Notes: generated by a model from the sequence alone, not told the origin. Positions 24,087 to 35,076 are shown, counted from the stretch's first letter. The stretch is DNA of 35,251 bases from Gloeocapsopsis crepidinum LEGE 06123 (GCF_015207655.1 NZ_JADEWN010000068.1:1-35251), one strand, 5' to 3'. Numbers and translations: made by a program.

Positions 24087-26819
24087 TTAAGCCAAACGAC
24101 GTAGCCGTTCTTGGAGAATCTGTAGCTGTGTTTCAGCTTCTGTAAGCGCTGCTTTGGCACCTTGGACAACTTCAGCTGGAGCCTTGTTAACAAAGTTAGG
24201 ATTATTGAGCCGTGTAGAAAGTGTCTTAACTTCAGCTTCAAGCTTCGTAATATCTTTCTTGAGTTTTGCTCGCAGGGCTTCGATATCAACGACACCTGTT
24301 AGTGGAATCAGTACTTGGATCGTACCAATTACACCAGCAATCACTGATTCAATCTCTTGCTCTACAGTAGCCGTAATATTTAATGTTGCGACTTTTGCTA
24401 GTTCCTGAATATACGATTGCCCTTGTGTCAAAGTTTCACGTTCATTAGCGTTTTCACTTTGCAAAATTGCTGTAACTTTAATTCCAGGCTTAATGTCTGC
24501 CTCAGCACGTAGATTGCGAATTGTGCGGATAGTACCAATAAGTAAGTCAAACTGTTGTTCTAATTCTGAATCGATCAGGTTTTGATTGACTTTTGGATAC
24601 GATTGCAGCGCTAAAAATTGATTTGCATCTGCTTGTGTCAGCGTATGCCAAATTTCTTCAGTAATATGTGGCATAAATGGATGCAGCAGCTTCAGAATGC
24701 CTTCTAAAACATATCCTAGTGTTTGTTGAGCTACTCGTCGCGAAGCTGTGGTTGATTTGTTTTGCAGACGCGATTTCACAAGTTCAATGTACCAATCGCA
24801 GAAATCACCCCAGATGAAATCATAAAGTCCCTTCGCTGCTTCACCCAATCCGTACTTATCGATGTAATCACTTGTTTGCTGCACGACTTGATAGAACCGC
24901 GAAAGAATCCAGCGATCGCTTAATTCTAATTCGCTGCTACTAGGCGAACCCAACTGTTGTGGTGTTTGCCCGTCTAAATTCATCATCACAAACCGCGCGG
25001 CGTTCCACAGTTTATTTGCGAAATTACGCGATGCTTCTACTGAAACTGATTCATCTGTTTTGCGATTGTATTCGAGTCGGATATCTTGCCCTGCGCCTGC
25101 GACTTCTTTAATCAAGGTATAACGAAGTGCATCTGTACCATATTTATCGATCAAAATCAATGGGTCGATGCCATTATTTGCCGACTTCGACATTTTCTTG
25201 TTATTTTCATCTCGCACCAAGCCGTGGATATACACATCCTTGAATGGCATTTGTCCGGTAAAATGTCCTGCCAACATCGTCATGCGGGCAACCCAGAAGA
25301 AAATGATGTCAAAGCCTGTCACTAATGTAGATGTGGGATAGTAAAACTCCAAATCGCGGGTTTGCTCAGGCCAGCCCAAAGTCGAAAACGGCCATAATCC
25401 CGAAGAAAACCACGTATCTAGGACATCAGGGTCTTGCTCTAGCTTGACATTTTCTCCAAATTGTGAAATTGCTTGTTCCTGCGCTGCCGCCGCACTCTGC
25501 GCTACGACAAACGGTGTTGCATCTGTAATCTCTCCATTCGTTTCACTGACAGCGTACCAAGCAGGAATTTGGTGTCCCCACCACAATTGACGCGAGATAC
25601 ACCAATCTTTGAGATTGACCAACCAGTCGCGATAAACCTTTGTCCAACGCTGCGGGATAAACTCCGGTGAATTGCGATCGTCAAGAAATTCAAGAGTGCG
25701 ATCTGCTAATGGGCGAATTTTGACAAACCACTGCGTTGAAAGTAGCGGTTCGACAGGAACTTTACCGCGATCGCTATACGGTACGGTATGCTTGTATTCT
25801 TCTACCTTGACTAAAACACCATCTGCCTCTAGTCGTTGGACGACATTCTTACGGGCAACAAATCGATCTTGTCCTTGAAACGGTCCTGCATTTTCATTCA
25901 GCGTACCGTCCTTGTTCATAATGTTGATAAACGGCAAATTGTGTCGCTTGCCCATCTCAAAATCATTCGGATCGTGCGCGGGAGTCACTTTAACGCACCC
26001 CGTACCAAACTCCATCTCAACCAACTCATCCGCAATGATAGGAATCTCCCGACCGAGAATTGGTAATGTCAGCATTTTGCCGATCAAATGCTTGTAGCGA
26101 TCGTCATTTGGATTCACCGCCACTGCCGTATCACCCAACATTGTTTCAGGGCGCGTAGTCGCGACTTCTACATAACCCGATTCATCAGTTAATGGATAGC
26201 GAAAATGCCATAAATGCCCCTTGACGTCCTGACTTTCCACTTCCAAATCAGACACCGCCGACTGCGTAGCCGGACACCAATTTACTAAGTAGTTTCCGCG
26301 ATAAATCAGCCCTTCTTCATACAACCGCACAAAAGCTGCCAAAACTGCTTTCGATAAGCCTTCATCCATTGTGAAGCGTTCCCGCGACCAATCTACCGAC
26401 ACACCCAAACGTCGTAGCTGGTTAACAATTGTGCCGCCTGATTCTGCTTTCCACTGCCAAGCGCGTTCGAGAAACTGTTCTCGTCCCAAGTCGTAGCGCG
26501 TTTTGCCTTCAGCCTTCAGTTGTTTTTCTAAAATTGCCTGCACCGCAATACTCGCGTGATCCGTACCAGGAAGCCAGAGTGTATTGCGTCCCTGCATACG
26601 GTGGTAGCGTACTAGCGTATCAATTAAGGCACTTTCAAAGGCGTGTCCCATATGCAAACTACCCGTGACATTCGGCGGGGGAATCACGATGCAGTAGGGT
26701 TCGCCGCCATTTTCGGGATTGGCTTGATAAACTTGGTTTTCTTCCCACGATTTTTGCCATTTGGCTTCGGTGGAGAAGGGTTCGTAGAGGCTGGGTAGAT
26801 TTGTCACGGTTGCGGTCAT
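24087..26819 (-). CDS. valS: Valine-tRNA ligase
   Basis: The product has 910 residues, the usual length. It has the class I synthetase HIGH motif as [15 protein letters not shown] (His56-Met-Gly-His59), an editing CP1 domain ([36 protein letters not shown]), the valine-enzyme phrase [17 protein letters not shown], the KMSKS loop as [14 protein letters not shown] near residue 540, an anticodon-binding helical domain ([15 protein letters not shown]...), and a C-terminal coiled coil ([38 protein letters not shown]) typical of ValRS. It attaches valine to tRNA-Val and edits mischarged threonine. It is followed by the small coiled-coil gene and is downstream of prk but separated from it by a terminator. 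Confidence 0.97.
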   Translation of the reverse strand: MTATVTNLPSLYEPFSTEAKWQKSWEENQVYQANPENGGEPYCIVIPPPNVTGSLHMGHAFESALIDTLVRYHRMQGRNTLWLPGTDHASIAVQAILEKQLKAEGKTRYDLGREQFLERAWQWKAESGGTIVNQLRRLGVSVDWSRERFTMDEGLSKAVLAAFVRLYEEGLIYRGNYLVNWCPATQSAVSDLEVESQDVKGHLWHFRYPLTDESGYVEVATTRPETMLGDTAVAVNPNDDRYKHLIGKMLTLPILGREIPIIADELVEMEFGTGCVKVTPAHDPNDFEMGKRHNLPFINIMNKDGTLNENAGPFQGQDRFVARKNVVQRLEADGVLVKVEEYKHTVPYSDRGKVPVEPLLSTQWFVKIRPLADRTLEFLDDRNSPEFIPQRWTKVYRDWLVNLKDWCISRQLWWGHQIPAWYAVSETNGEITDATPFVVAQSAAAAQEQAISQFGENVKLEQDPDVLDTWFSSGLWPFSTLGWPEQTRDLEFYYPTSTLVTGFDIIFFWVARMTMLAGHFTGQMPFKDVYIHGLVRDENNKKMSKSANNGIDPLILIDKYGTDALRYTLIKEVAGAGQDIRLEYNRKTDESVSVEASRNFANKLWNAARFVMMNLDGQTPQQLGSPSSSELELSDRWILSRFYQVVQQTSDYIDKYGLGEAAKGLYDFIWGDFCDWYIELVKSRLQNKSTTASRRVAQQTLGYVLEGILKLLHPFMPHITEEIWHTLTQADANQFLALQSYPKVNQNLIDSELEQQFDLLIGTIRTIRNLRAEADIKPGIKVTAILQSENANERETLTQGQSYIQELAKVATLNITATVEQEIESVIAGVIGTIQVLIPLTGVVDIEALRAKLKKDITKLEAEVKTLSTRLNNPNFVNKAPAEVVQGAKAALTEAETQLQILQERLRRLA

Positions 26820-26877
26820 GGAGGGAAGACTATGTGAAGACAGCTTATATAAGATTTTGCCACAGGGTTATGGAAGG

Positions 26878-26905
26878 AAAAAAAAGGACGCATTGTGCTG
26901 CGCCC
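26878..26905 (-). terminator. Rho-independent terminator of prk
   Basis: On the minus strand GGGCGCA, loop GCACAA, TGCGTCC (one G-U pair) is followed by eight T residues, starting 24 bases after the prk stop. It has the classic form, one of the clearest terminators in the window. Confidence 0.8.
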
Positions 26906-26928
26906 CTAAGGAACTCTCGTACTCACCT

Positions 26929-27942
26929 CTAAACCTGAACAGCAACCTTTGCTTCTTTGTTCTTAGCTGCCATCAAGCGCTCATAAGTTGCCCGCATCTT
27001 CAAGCCTGTTAACACCTGGAACAATCCTGTACCATTGTTCGAGCCAGGATACTCGCGGTGCTGTAGCAATAAATGCGTCATTTCGCCAGGATACTTGGTC
27101 GAAGTATTGCTCAAATGCGTCTCAATGTAGCTTACTTCTTCCAATCGGTCGAATTGACCATCGACTTCTAGCACCGAAACATAACGACCATAGTAGACAT
27201 CTGAGCCGTAGAATAGTCGCATTCCAGGATAGGAGCAGGTCAGTTTTCGACCACAAGGTGTCCAATGAATTGTTGAACCTTGGTCAAATAGATACACAGG
27301 ATCGAAGCCTTCTTTACCTTCGCGCTGCAGCATTCGTACCCGCAATACTTTGCGCTCTTTGTCGTCTTTAATTAAATTGGTAGGCAACACTTGCAACACC
27401 ACATCAGCAAATTCTCTTTGTGGCTCAATATACGCCTCAAAGTCGGGACGACGAGCATTGATGGCTTGCATCACGTCTTCGTAACGATGACCTCTTTCTG
27501 CCATGTCACGTTGAATTTTCCACGCGACTTTGACTTCGTCACTGATATCAAGATAAACGCTGAAATCGAGGAGCGATCGCACTCGCTCGTCGTACAACGG
27601 ATGTAAACCTTCGACCACAATGATATGATTCGGCTCTACCCGTTCTGGCGGGTCGATCATGCCGGTTTCGTGGTTATAAATCGGTTTATCAATCGCTTGA
27701 CCATTTTTGAGCGCTTTAATCTGCTCATACATTAGGTCAAAATTATTTGCTCTAGGGTCAAGTGCAGTTATTCCTGTTTCTTTACGCTGTTTGCGATCCA
27801 AACTATGATAGTCATCGAGACAGATGACTGTGAGAAATTCTTCTCCAAATAAATCTGTTAAACGGCGTAAAAATGTGGATTTCCCGCATCCGGAGTCTCC
27901 GGCAACGCCAATTAGAACCACGCGGTCCGGCTTACTGGTCAT
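26929..27942 (-). CDS. prk: Phosphoribulokinase
   Basis: The product has 337 residues. It phosphorylates ribulose 5-phosphate to ribulose 1,5-bisphosphate in the Calvin cycle. The P-loop GVAGDSGCGKSTFLRR carries Cys19, and Cys41 follows in VICLDDYHSLDR. This pair forms the thioredoxin-controlled disulfide known from oxygenic phototrophs. A second pair, Cys230 and Cys236 (HWTPCGRKLTC), matches the C-terminal cysteines of the redox-regulated type, which forms the GAPDH-CP12-PRK dark complex. VVEGLHPLYDERVRSLLDFSVYLD is the Walker-B region. GAGG lies 7 bases before ATG 27942. The gene is divergent from petH over a 526-base spacer and ends at a clear terminator. Confidence 0.97.
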   Translation of the reverse strand: MTSKPDRVVLIGVAGDSGCGKSTFLRRLTDLFGEEFLTVICLDDYHSLDRKQRKETGITALDPRANNFDLMYEQIKALKNGQAIDKPIYNHETGMIDPPERVEPNHIIVVEGLHPLYDERVRSLLDFSVYLDISDEVKVAWKIQRDMAERGHRYEDVMQAINARRPDFEAYIEPQREFADVVLQVLPTNLIKDDKERKVLRVRMLQREGKEGFDPVYLFDQGSTIHWTPCGRKLTCSYPGMRLFYGSDVYYGRYVSVLEVDGQFDRLEEVSYIETHLSNTSTKYPGEMTHLLLQHREYPGSNNGTGLFQVLTGLKMRATYERLMAAKNKEAKVAVQV

Positions 27943-28153
27943 AGGTGTCCTCTAACAACAAGATGAGTCAATTGCTAAGTTTTCGCTAGCCCAAAGGTTA
28001 TTCTGTTGATCCGCTTTCTGTGGTGGCTTGTCCACAGAACTCTTTACAGGAGACAGCATATTTGCGTTACACTCCAGCAATCCCCAACTTGGGAGACGGG
28101 AGATATAGCTGTTAAGTATTTAGTCCTACTGTTATAGTAGATCCTACCAGAAT

Positions 28154-28167
28154 GTAAACTACTCTAC
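28154..28167. promoter_or_regulatory. NtcA-like site GTA-N8-TAC
   Basis: GTA-AACTACTC-TAC fits the NtcA core consensus. A TATCTT hexamer follows 17 bases later on the plus strand, shorter than the usual 20-24. petH is a known NtcA target in other cyanobacteria, but this core is expected several times per window by chance. Confidence 0.3.
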
Positions 28168-28356
28168 AAGGCTGATGTAAGCGTTATCTTCTGTCTCAGT
28201 ACTTATGCTAAGGTTTAGTTGCGCATTTTTATAAAAAAATTCAAAACTGACTCACTCTTGACATTATGCAAGTTGTTTACCCGATAGGGTGATAAAAGCT
28301 CAGGTGTCATTGCTGCAATTGCTGATTAATAGCGAGTGAGCGTCGTAGGGGTTCAT

Positions 28357-28407
28357 ATGAACAAAGCTAATGTCTTTAAATATTTTTTACTTCCAGACCG
28401 GCAGTAA
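28357..28407 (+). CDS. Possible short upstream ORF in petH leader
   Basis: ATG 28357 opens 16 codons (MNKANVFKYFLLPDRQ) ending at TAA 28405-28407, 61 bases before petH. GGGG lies 5 bases upstream. It may affect petH leader structure or be chance. Confidence 0.25.
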   Translation: MNKANVFKYFLLPDRQ

Positions 28408-28444
28408 AATTTGTTGTGGGCAGATTTGTTCAGTAACAAGTTAA

Positions 28445-29771
<1,327 letters not shown>

Positions 29772-29773
<2 letters not shown>

Positions 29774-29796
29774 AGGTCAGAGGTCAGAGATCAGAG
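29772..29796 (+). repeat. AGAGGTC heptamer array, left arm of petH-hom inverted repeat
   Basis: AGAGGTC AGAGGTC AGAGATC AGAG begins at the last bases of the petH stop codon. It can pair with 29910-29933 over about 24 bases with a few mismatches, closing a loop of 113 bases. Confidence 0.6.
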
Positions 29797-29870
29797 ATTA
29801 GGGGAAGAACAAAAATGTAACCCCTTAATTGGTTTCCAAAAAAGCGGATTTGTTCGTAGAGAAAAAGGCG

Positions 29871-29889
29871 TTCTGAATCAAATTCAGAA
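29871..29889. repeat. Perfect hairpin TTCTGAAT-CAA-ATTCAGAA
   Basis: An 8-bp perfect inverted repeat with a 3-base loop lies between the heptamer arms. It has no U-tract, so it is an unclear terminator; an operator or RNA stem is possible. Confidence 0.5.
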
Positions 29890-29909
29890 GCTTGACATGA
29901 ACGGAATTC

Positions 29910-29933
29910 CCTGACCTCCGACCTCCGACCTCT
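29910..29933 (-). repeat. Inverted heptamer array, right arm, just before hom
   Basis: CCTGACCTCCGACCTCCGACCTCT is three heptamer units in reverse orientation to 29772-29796, ending 8 bases before the hom start codon at 29942. The structure may act as petH terminator or insulate hom initiation. Confidence 0.6.
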
Positions 29934-29941
29934 TATTTTTA

Positions 29942-31258
29942 GTGAACTGGTACGAAAAAACTGTGATTAAGGTTGGTTTGCTAGGATTAGGAACCGTCGG
30001 CACGGGTACTGCAAAGGTACTATTTGATACTGCTGGACGCCACCCATTATTAGAAGAAATTGAAATTTATCGGATTGGAGTGCGATCGCTTGACAAAGAA
30101 CGTAGTGTCAATCTTCCAAAAGGTATATTGACAACTGATTTAGAATCAATAACGACTGCCCCAGAGGTAGATATTGTAGTAGAGGTTTTAGGAGGATTGG
30201 AACCTGCGCGATCGCTTATACTCAAAGCAATAGAAAACGGTAAACACGTTGTCACTGCCAATAAAGCCGTAATTTCGCGTTACGGAGATGAAATTTTTAC
30301 AGCGGCAAATGCAGCTGGAGTTTACGTCATGCTAGAAGCAGCAGTGGGCGGCGGTATCCCTGTGATTCAACCACTCAAGCAAGCTTTAAGCGTTAACCGC
30401 ATTCAGGCAGTAACAGGTATTGTTAATGGCACAACAAACTACATTCTGACACGGATGCAAGCCGAAGGCAGTGACTTTGATGAAGTTTTAGCCGATGCTC
30501 AACAACTTGGTTATGCTGAAGCCGATCCGAGTGCAGATGTTGATGGTTTAGATGCCGCAGACAAGATTGCGATTCTAGCCTCCTTAGCGTTTGGCGGACG
30601 CATCAAGCTACAAGAAGTTTATAGTGAAGGAATTCGTAGCGTTAGCCAAGCAGATATTGCGTATGCTGATAAACTCGGCTTCGTAATTAAACTTTTAGCA
30701 ATTGCTCAACGAACACAACCTACTTCAGCACTTTCAGTAAGAGTGCACCCGACACTGGTAACACGATCGCATCCTTTAGCGAGTATTAATGGAGTTTACA
30801 ACGCAATCCTGATCGAAGGCGAACCGTTGGGACAAGTGATGTTTTATGGTCCTGGGGCTGGGGCTGGGGCAACGGCGAGTGCTGTTGTCTCAGATATTAT
30901 GAATGTTGCCGCAGTCTTAAAAACGAGAAGCGATCAGGTGCAAACGCAGTTCAATCCCTTACTTGCTTGTTCGCATCAAGATTATTGTGCGATCGCCCCA
31001 ATGGCTGAACTGACAACGCGATTTTATGCTCGTTTTCTCACCAAAGATCGCCCTGGTGTCATCGGGAAATTAGGAACTTGCTTTGGCAACTACGGTGTTA
31101 GTCTAGAATCGATCGTCCAAATTGGTTTGCAAGGCGATCTAGCCGAAATTGTTGTTGTCACCCACGATGTTCGCGAAGGCAATTTTCACTTATCTTTGGA
31201 TGAAATTCACACCCTCGAAGCAGTAGACAGCATTCCTAGCGTGCTACGAGTTCTTTAA
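29942..31258 (+). CDS. hom: Homoserine dehydrogenase
   Basis: The product has 438 residues. It reduces aspartate semialdehyde to homoserine on the way to threonine and methionine. It has the N-terminal NAD(P) Rossmann motif VGLLGLGTVGTGTAKVL, EVLGGLEPARSLILKAIENGKHVVTANKAVIS, the catalytic GIVNGTTNYILTRM and AEADPSADVDGLDAADKIAILA with the active-site Lys and Asp, and a C-terminal ACT domain (about 352-435; RFYARFLTKDRPGVIGKLGTCFGNYGVSLESIVQ) for threonine feedback. It is not fused to aspartokinase. The start is GTG 29942 with no good ribosome site; GTG 29963 (MIKVGLLGLGTVG) would also keep the whole fold. Confidence 0.95.
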   Translation: MNWYEKTVIKVGLLGLGTVGTGTAKVLFDTAGRHPLLEEIEIYRIGVRSLDKERSVNLPKGILTTDLESITTAPEVDIVVEVLGGLEPARSLILKAIENGKHVVTANKAVISRYGDEIFTAANAAGVYVMLEAAVGGGIPVIQPLKQALSVNRIQAVTGIVNGTTNYILTRMQAEGSDFDEVLADAQQLGYAEADPSADVDGLDAADKIAILASLAFGGRIKLQEVYSEGIRSVSQADIAYADKLGFVIKLLAIAQRTQPTSALSVRVHPTLVTRSHPLASINGVYNAILIEGEPLGQVMFYGPGAGAGATASAVVSDIMNVAAVLKTRSDQVQTQFNPLLACSHQDYCAIAPMAELTTRFYARFLTKDRPGVIGKLGTCFGNYGVSLESIVQIGLQGDLAEIVVVTHDVREGNFHLSLDEIHTLEAVDSIPSVLRVL

Positions 31259-31260
31259 AA

Positions 31261-31319
31261 GCAAATTTATCCGCAATTTTTCGGTAAAACTCTCCAAAAT
31301 GGAGTATTTCAAAATTTGC
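31261..31319 (+). other. Three-way-junction-like structured element after hom
   Basis: An outer perfect 8-bp stem GCAAATTT (31261-31268) / AAATTTGC (31312-31319) encloses two hairpins: CCG-loop-CGG (31271-31284, extendable with TTA/TAA flanks) and CTCCA-AAA-TGGAG (31292-31304). It starts 2 bases after the hom stop. It may be a 3'-end stability element or a leader structure for the SLH gene. Confidence 0.45.
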
Positions 31320-31373
31320 ACCTGTAGGTTAATTTTTTAAGAGTTAGATTTTACGCTTATCTGGGTAATTCAG

Positions 31374-32369
31374 ATGACAAATCTCCCTCCCGACCCACCG
31401 TCATCGCCAAGAAGTCCCTTAGGATTTGACGAGTTTATTGCCATCTTGGTTGCTTTTAGCGCCATTGGAGCAATTTTGTTTTGGTCAATTGGTCGTCGAG
31501 ACCGAGGTTTTGATTGGGTTGGTATTCCTGGATTACTAACTCCATCACCTTCACCAACTGTGAGTCCTACTGTTGCACCAACTCCCGTACCAACGGCAAC
31601 ACCAGCACCGATACTCCCATTGCCTAAAGTAGCTCCCACTACACCGTCACCTGAAGCACTTGCACCTGCACAACCACAACCTTTTGCTGGAATTGTTCCT
31701 GTTCCTGCACCTGTTCCCCAAGCAACACCAACACCAACACCCACTCCTACTCCGACTCCAGAACAACAGCAACCAATTGCTTTTGTTGACGTTCCTGAAA
31801 ATCACTGGGCGCGTCCATTTATCGATGCACTTTCGGCGCGTGGGATTGTGAGTGGCTTTGCAGGAGACTATTTTCGTCCCGATGAACCTGTAACGCGTGC
31901 AGAGTTTGCCGCAATTCTACAAGCTGCTTTCGATCAACAGCCAGGTTCTGGAGAACAGGCGATCGCTTTTACTGATGTCCCTGCTGATTTCTGGGGAGTT
32001 CCAGCGATTGGTAGCGCGATTAGAAGTGGTTTTATGCAAGGCTACCCAGGAAATATCTTTCAACCACAACAACAGATACCTCGTGCCCAAGTATTAGTAG
32101 CCCTTGCCAGTGGTTTAAACCTACCAACTCCACAAAATCCTACTCAGGTACTGGGTATATTTGGAGATGCCAATCAAACTCCTAACTGGGCAGTTGAACA
32201 GGTAGCTGCTGCAACTGATGCTGGTTTAGTCGTTAATTATCCTGAAACCAATGTCCTAGAACCAAACCGCGATGCTAGCCGCGCTGAAGTGACTGCCTCT
32301 ATCTACCAAGCTTTAGTTCGTGCAGGTAGAGTCGAACCAATTCAATCTCAATATGTAGTGCAACAGTGA
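31374..32369 (+). CDS. Membrane-anchored SLH-domain protein with Pro/Thr-rich link
   Basis: The product has 331 residues. One membrane helix (FIAILVAFSAIGAILFWSIG, about 18-37) near the N-terminus is followed by a link of about 90 residues rich in Pro, Thr and Ala (including a run of TP pairs) and three S-layer-homology repeats: AFVDVPENHWARPFIDALSARGIVSGF...FRPDEPVTRAEFAAIL, AFTDVPADFWGVPAIGSAI...FQPQQQIPRAQVLVAL and GDANQTPNWAVEQVAAATDAGLV...LEPNRDASRAEVTASI. SLH repeats bind peptidoglycan-linked polymer, so it probably joins the inner membrane to the wall across the periplasm. The ribosome site at ATG 31374 is weak. Confidence 0.9.
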   Translation: MTNLPPDPPSSPRSPLGFDEFIAILVAFSAIGAILFWSIGRRDRGFDWVGIPGLLTPSPSPTVSPTVAPTPVPTATPAPILPLPKVAPTTPSPEALAPAQPQPFAGIVPVPAPVPQATPTPTPTPTPTPEQQQPIAFVDVPENHWARPFIDALSARGIVSGFAGDYFRPDEPVTRAEFAAILQAAFDQQPGSGEQAIAFTDVPADFWGVPAIGSAIRSGFMQGYPGNIFQPQQQIPRAQVLVALASGLNLPTPQNPTQVLGIFGDANQTPNWAVEQVAAATDAGLVVNYPETNVLEPNRDASRAEVTASIYQALVRAGRVEPIQSQYVVQQ

Positions 32370-32447
32370 CGTCAAAATACTTGGCAACTTTCTTCGCAGC
32401 TATACAAACCAAGTCTCTTTACGTGGACTCATAAAGAAAAAGGATTA

Positions 32448-32475
32448 AAAACCAGCAAAGATCGGTTTTGTTTTC
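32448..32475 (+). terminator. Weak terminator-like hairpin after the SLH gene
   Basis: AAAACC (32448-32453), a 10-base loop, GGTTTT (32464-32469), then GTTTTC. It has a short A/T-rich stem with T-rich tail about 80 bases after the stop. Confidence 0.4.
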
Positions 32476-32618
32476 ATAGTTGTAGTCAAAAGCGCTAGCT
32501 TCAAGGCATAAATCACTATAAGATAGATGCCCTGACACAATAAATGGGCGGTAGGTTTTGCTAAGACACAAATCCCCTCGCCCTTATATCTTTAATACGC
32601 TGGTAATTTCAGACCTAT

Positions 32619-33059
32619 TTATGATTCTGGTAGTTGTTGACTGCCAATTACTTGCTTTTTAAGCGATTGCAGTTCTTGTGATAACTCTTGCCGTTTGGAA
32701 GCTTGAAGTAAATATCGATTTACAAACCAAACTGAATAACCAATACCCACCAATTCAAAAGTTGGTGCGAGTAGTGGAATATCATTCAGTGCGTCTAATA
32801 CAGCTAAAACTACCTTAACAGTAATGATAGCTGCCAGGATTAAACCAACAGTGATAATTGGCTGCTTGTACTCGTTGAAAAATCTGCCAATGTACTCAGG
32901 TAGTTGCGCGAGAAATTCAGAAATTTGCGATCCAACCCGCCGCCATTGTTCGTCTTGTGTAGAAGGTGGCAAAGTCGCTAGAGGTGCTGAATCTGATACG
33001 CCTATTGTTTCCGAAGAAGTAGGGTTTGCGTATTCCGGTGGTTGCACTTGTGATTCCAT
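32619..33059 (-). CDS. CAAD-domain (CURT1-like) thylakoid membrane protein
   Basis: The product has 146 residues from ATG 33059 (MESQVQPPEYANP); a TTG nine codons upstream is less likely. A Ser/Pro-rich N-terminus of about 50 residues is followed by an amphipathic helix (QISEFLAQLPEYIGRFFNEYKQ), two membrane helices (PIITVGLILAAIITVKVVLAVLDAL and LAPTFELVGIGYSVWFVNRYLL) and a charged C-terminal helix (QELSQELQSLKKQV). This is the CAAD layout, shared with plant CURVATURE THYLAKOID1. The cyanobacterial protein bends thylakoid membranes and affects photosystem biogenesis. It is a single gene. Confidence 0.9.
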   Translation of the reverse strand: MESQVQPPEYANPTSSETIGVSDSAPLATLPPSTQDEQWRRVGSQISEFLAQLPEYIGRFFNEYKQPIITVGLILAAIITVKVVLAVLDALNDIPLLAPTFELVGIGYSVWFVNRYLLQASKRQELSQELQSLKKQVIGSQQLPES

Positions 33060-33888
33060 AGTTTTAACGTTGTTTTCAAATGACAACTTTGACGAGTGTT
33101 TTCCGGTGATACTTTAAACGTATAGCACCGCTAAAATTGACAAAGATAAAGTCTTTTCGATTTCTTTTTACAATACTTGACTCACAAATCTGCTTCATCA
33201 ACTCCAAGATAGAGAGGTGCTATCGTAAATCAAGTCATAAGACAGAGTAATATATCCTCCTTTTGCGTGTAAACACTTAAAATAAGATAGCTGATTTTAC
33301 TAAATTTTCAGCCTTCAATTACTGTTTTTTATGCAATTACTGCTCTAAAACTAGTTTTGCTTAGCATATCACCTGTTTTTCTCTTCCAGCGCGTTGTGAA
33401 AATCATTATCTGATGGCTATATGATAAGTGATGTGCTGTTTAGCTAACTGTACTCAAGTTAACGTTCGCGCTGAGGTAACACTTTAAAGTACGAATCACT
33501 ACATTCCAAGCCAATATCAGCCTCCAGCCGCAAAAGTAGCCATAATCAAAACTGAAAGGAGAATACCAGGAGTAAGTAGTAATATCAGCATTAACAAGTC
33601 ATGAGTGTTCATTTTGTTTCCTTTGAGAACTTTAAATTTACTTTAATTACTGTTATAGAAAAATTACTCACACCTGCGAAAGATCGTGCTTTCGTTGAAA
33701 GAACTACATGTCCAGAGTTTCCAAGTGCGAAAGTCTCGAACCGAGGATATCAAATTTCTAAGTTCAGTTAGTTAGCAAACAGAGTCTTCGAGGCTGGATT
33801 GAAGGATAGAAGCTTAATCAGCGCAACAAGACATCATATTACATTTACCTCTCCTGCCAACTTTAGCAGATTGCTTGCGATCCGTAGC
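33060..33888. other. 829-base spacer containing one small gene
   Basis: Apart from the 31-residue membrane peptide at 33517-33612, no gene is visible. The spacer holds GAAAG-ATCGTG-CTTTC (33678-33693), a small hairpin, and AT-rich stretches. No tRNA was found. Confidence 0.5.
33517..33612 (-). CDS. 31-residue single-helix membrane peptide
   Basis: ATG 33612 to TGA 33517 encodes a peptide starting MNTHDLLMLILLLTPGI and ending VLIMATFAAGG: a short polar head, one membrane helix with a central Thr-Pro-Gly, and a small-residue tail. AAAGGA ends 6 bases before the ATG, a strong ribosome site. It does not match PetN, PetM, PsaM, PsbX or Ycf12 as remembered. Small one-helix proteins are common partners of photosynthetic and respiratory complexes, so that is a possible role. 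It is a candidate gene and not proven. Confidence 0.5.
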   Translation of the reverse strand: MNTHDLLMLILLLTPGILLSVLIMATFAAGG

Positions 33889-35076
33889 TCAGATTAAAGG
33901 CAAACTTAAACCTTTTAATTGCATATCCGCGATCGCACCTTTAGATTGTACCAAGACATTGAATCCACCAAGTCCCATCGGATCGATGAGTTGATGCAAA
34001 CTATCCCTGCGCTGTAGCAGCTTTTGTACTGATTGCTGTGGGGACGTACTCAGTGTAGCAATGCGATTTCCTAACCCTAAAGCCATCAGGAACAGTCCTT
34101 GCTGAGTCAAACCTACAGTTGTTAAACCACACAATTCACCCCATACTTGCAGCGCTGTAAAATCTACATGAGCAGTGATATCCTGTTGCCCAATATATAG
34201 ATATGGATCGTTGTGGCGATGATGGCGATAGTAACACTGTAGCGTTCCTTGCCTGATGGGATTGTAGTAGCGGTTAGCTGAATAGCCGTAATCAATGGTT
34301 AACAAGTAACCTCGTTGTAGGCGTGCTGCTACCATTTTCAACCAATCTAAAGCTGCTAAGTTGACTTCACTACGGTAGCCTTCAGGATAGGCTGGAGAAG
34401 GTAAGGTAATTTTGTTTAAGTCAAAGTATTCGATGATTCTCGCTGTTGAAAGTTCGCCTCCGACTTCTGTAAATGTTGCGTGAGAAGTGCTTGCTGTCTG
34501 GCTTGTGACATAAATTTCGCGTAATTGTCCGTTTTCGATGACAATCTGATGTACAGGTAACGCATCTACTAATTCGTTAGAAAAACAGCAGCCAACTATC
34601 GAGTTTACTGGAATTTCTTCGAGGGTCTGCCACTGAATGCGACTATGATATTTTTGAAGTCGCTGTTGCTGTTCTTGAATTAAAGAAGGCGATCGCTCAA
34701 TAATGACATAACTAAGTGCCGCTAAAAAATCTGGATAGTACCCTTCAAGATAATTCAAGATATCTAACGCTAAGATACCTTGCCCTGCGCCCATTTCTAA
34801 TAATGTAAAAGGAACAGGTTTTTCTAGAATTTCCCAGATTTGGAGAAATTGTTCTGCGAGTAATTCGCCAAAATCTGCGCCCAAGTGTGGTGAAGTGAAA
34901 AAGTCGCCTTGCTTACCAAGCTTCGTGGCATGAGTATTGTAGTAGCCGTACTGAGGATGGTACAGCACTAAATCCATATATTCCGCAAAAGTAATCCGGT
35001 GCTGCGGACTGTTTGCTATCCGCAGCGCGATCTCCTCACACAACGCCGGATTAGAATCACTCACCGATTGCGTCAT
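33889..35076 (-). CDS. SAM-dependent methyltransferase of the MidA/NDUFAF7 family
   Basis: The product has 395 residues from ATG 35076. Family marks are RITFAEYMDLVLYHPQYGYY (27-46), GDFFTSPHLGADFGELLAEQ (57-76), SAM motif I TLLEMGAGQG (91-100), SNELVDALPVHQIV, LTIDYGYSANRYYNP and QQDITAHVDFTALQ. The human homologue NDUFAF7 dimethylates an arginine of NDUFS2, the complex I subunit equivalent to NdhH, during assembly. The ATG overlaps the ndhH stop as TGATG, so translation is probably coupled, which supports the same substrate here. A TTG one codon upstream is also in frame but less likely. Confidence 0.92.
   Translation of the reverse strand: MTQSVSDSNPALCEEIALRIANSPQHRITFAEYMDLVLYHPQYGYYNTHATKLGKQGDFFTSPHLGADFGELLAEQFLQIWEILEKPVPFTLLEMGAGQGILALDILNYLEGYYPDFLAALSYVIIERSPSLIQEQQQRLQKYHSRIQWQTLEEIPVNSIVGCCFSNELVDALPVHQIVIENGQLREIYVTSQTASTSHATFTEVGGELSTARIIEYFDLNKITLPSPAYPEGYRSEVNLAALDWLKMVAARLQRGYLLTIDYGYSANRYYNPIRQGTLQCYYRHHRHNDPYLYIGQQDITAHVDFTALQVWGELCGLTTVGLTQQGLFLMALGLGNRIATLSTSPQQSVQKLLQRRDSLHQLIDPMGLGGFNVLVQSKGAIADMQLKGLSLPLI

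Noticed and set aside
31370-31744. 124-codon Gly-rich antisense frame
   Set aside because: It is the mirror of the Pro/Thr-rich link of the SLH gene, so low-complexity shadow.
33733-33746. T-loop-like GGTTCGAGAC on the minus strand, possible tRNA
   Set aside because: No acceptor stem, anticodon arm or D-arm could be built around it.
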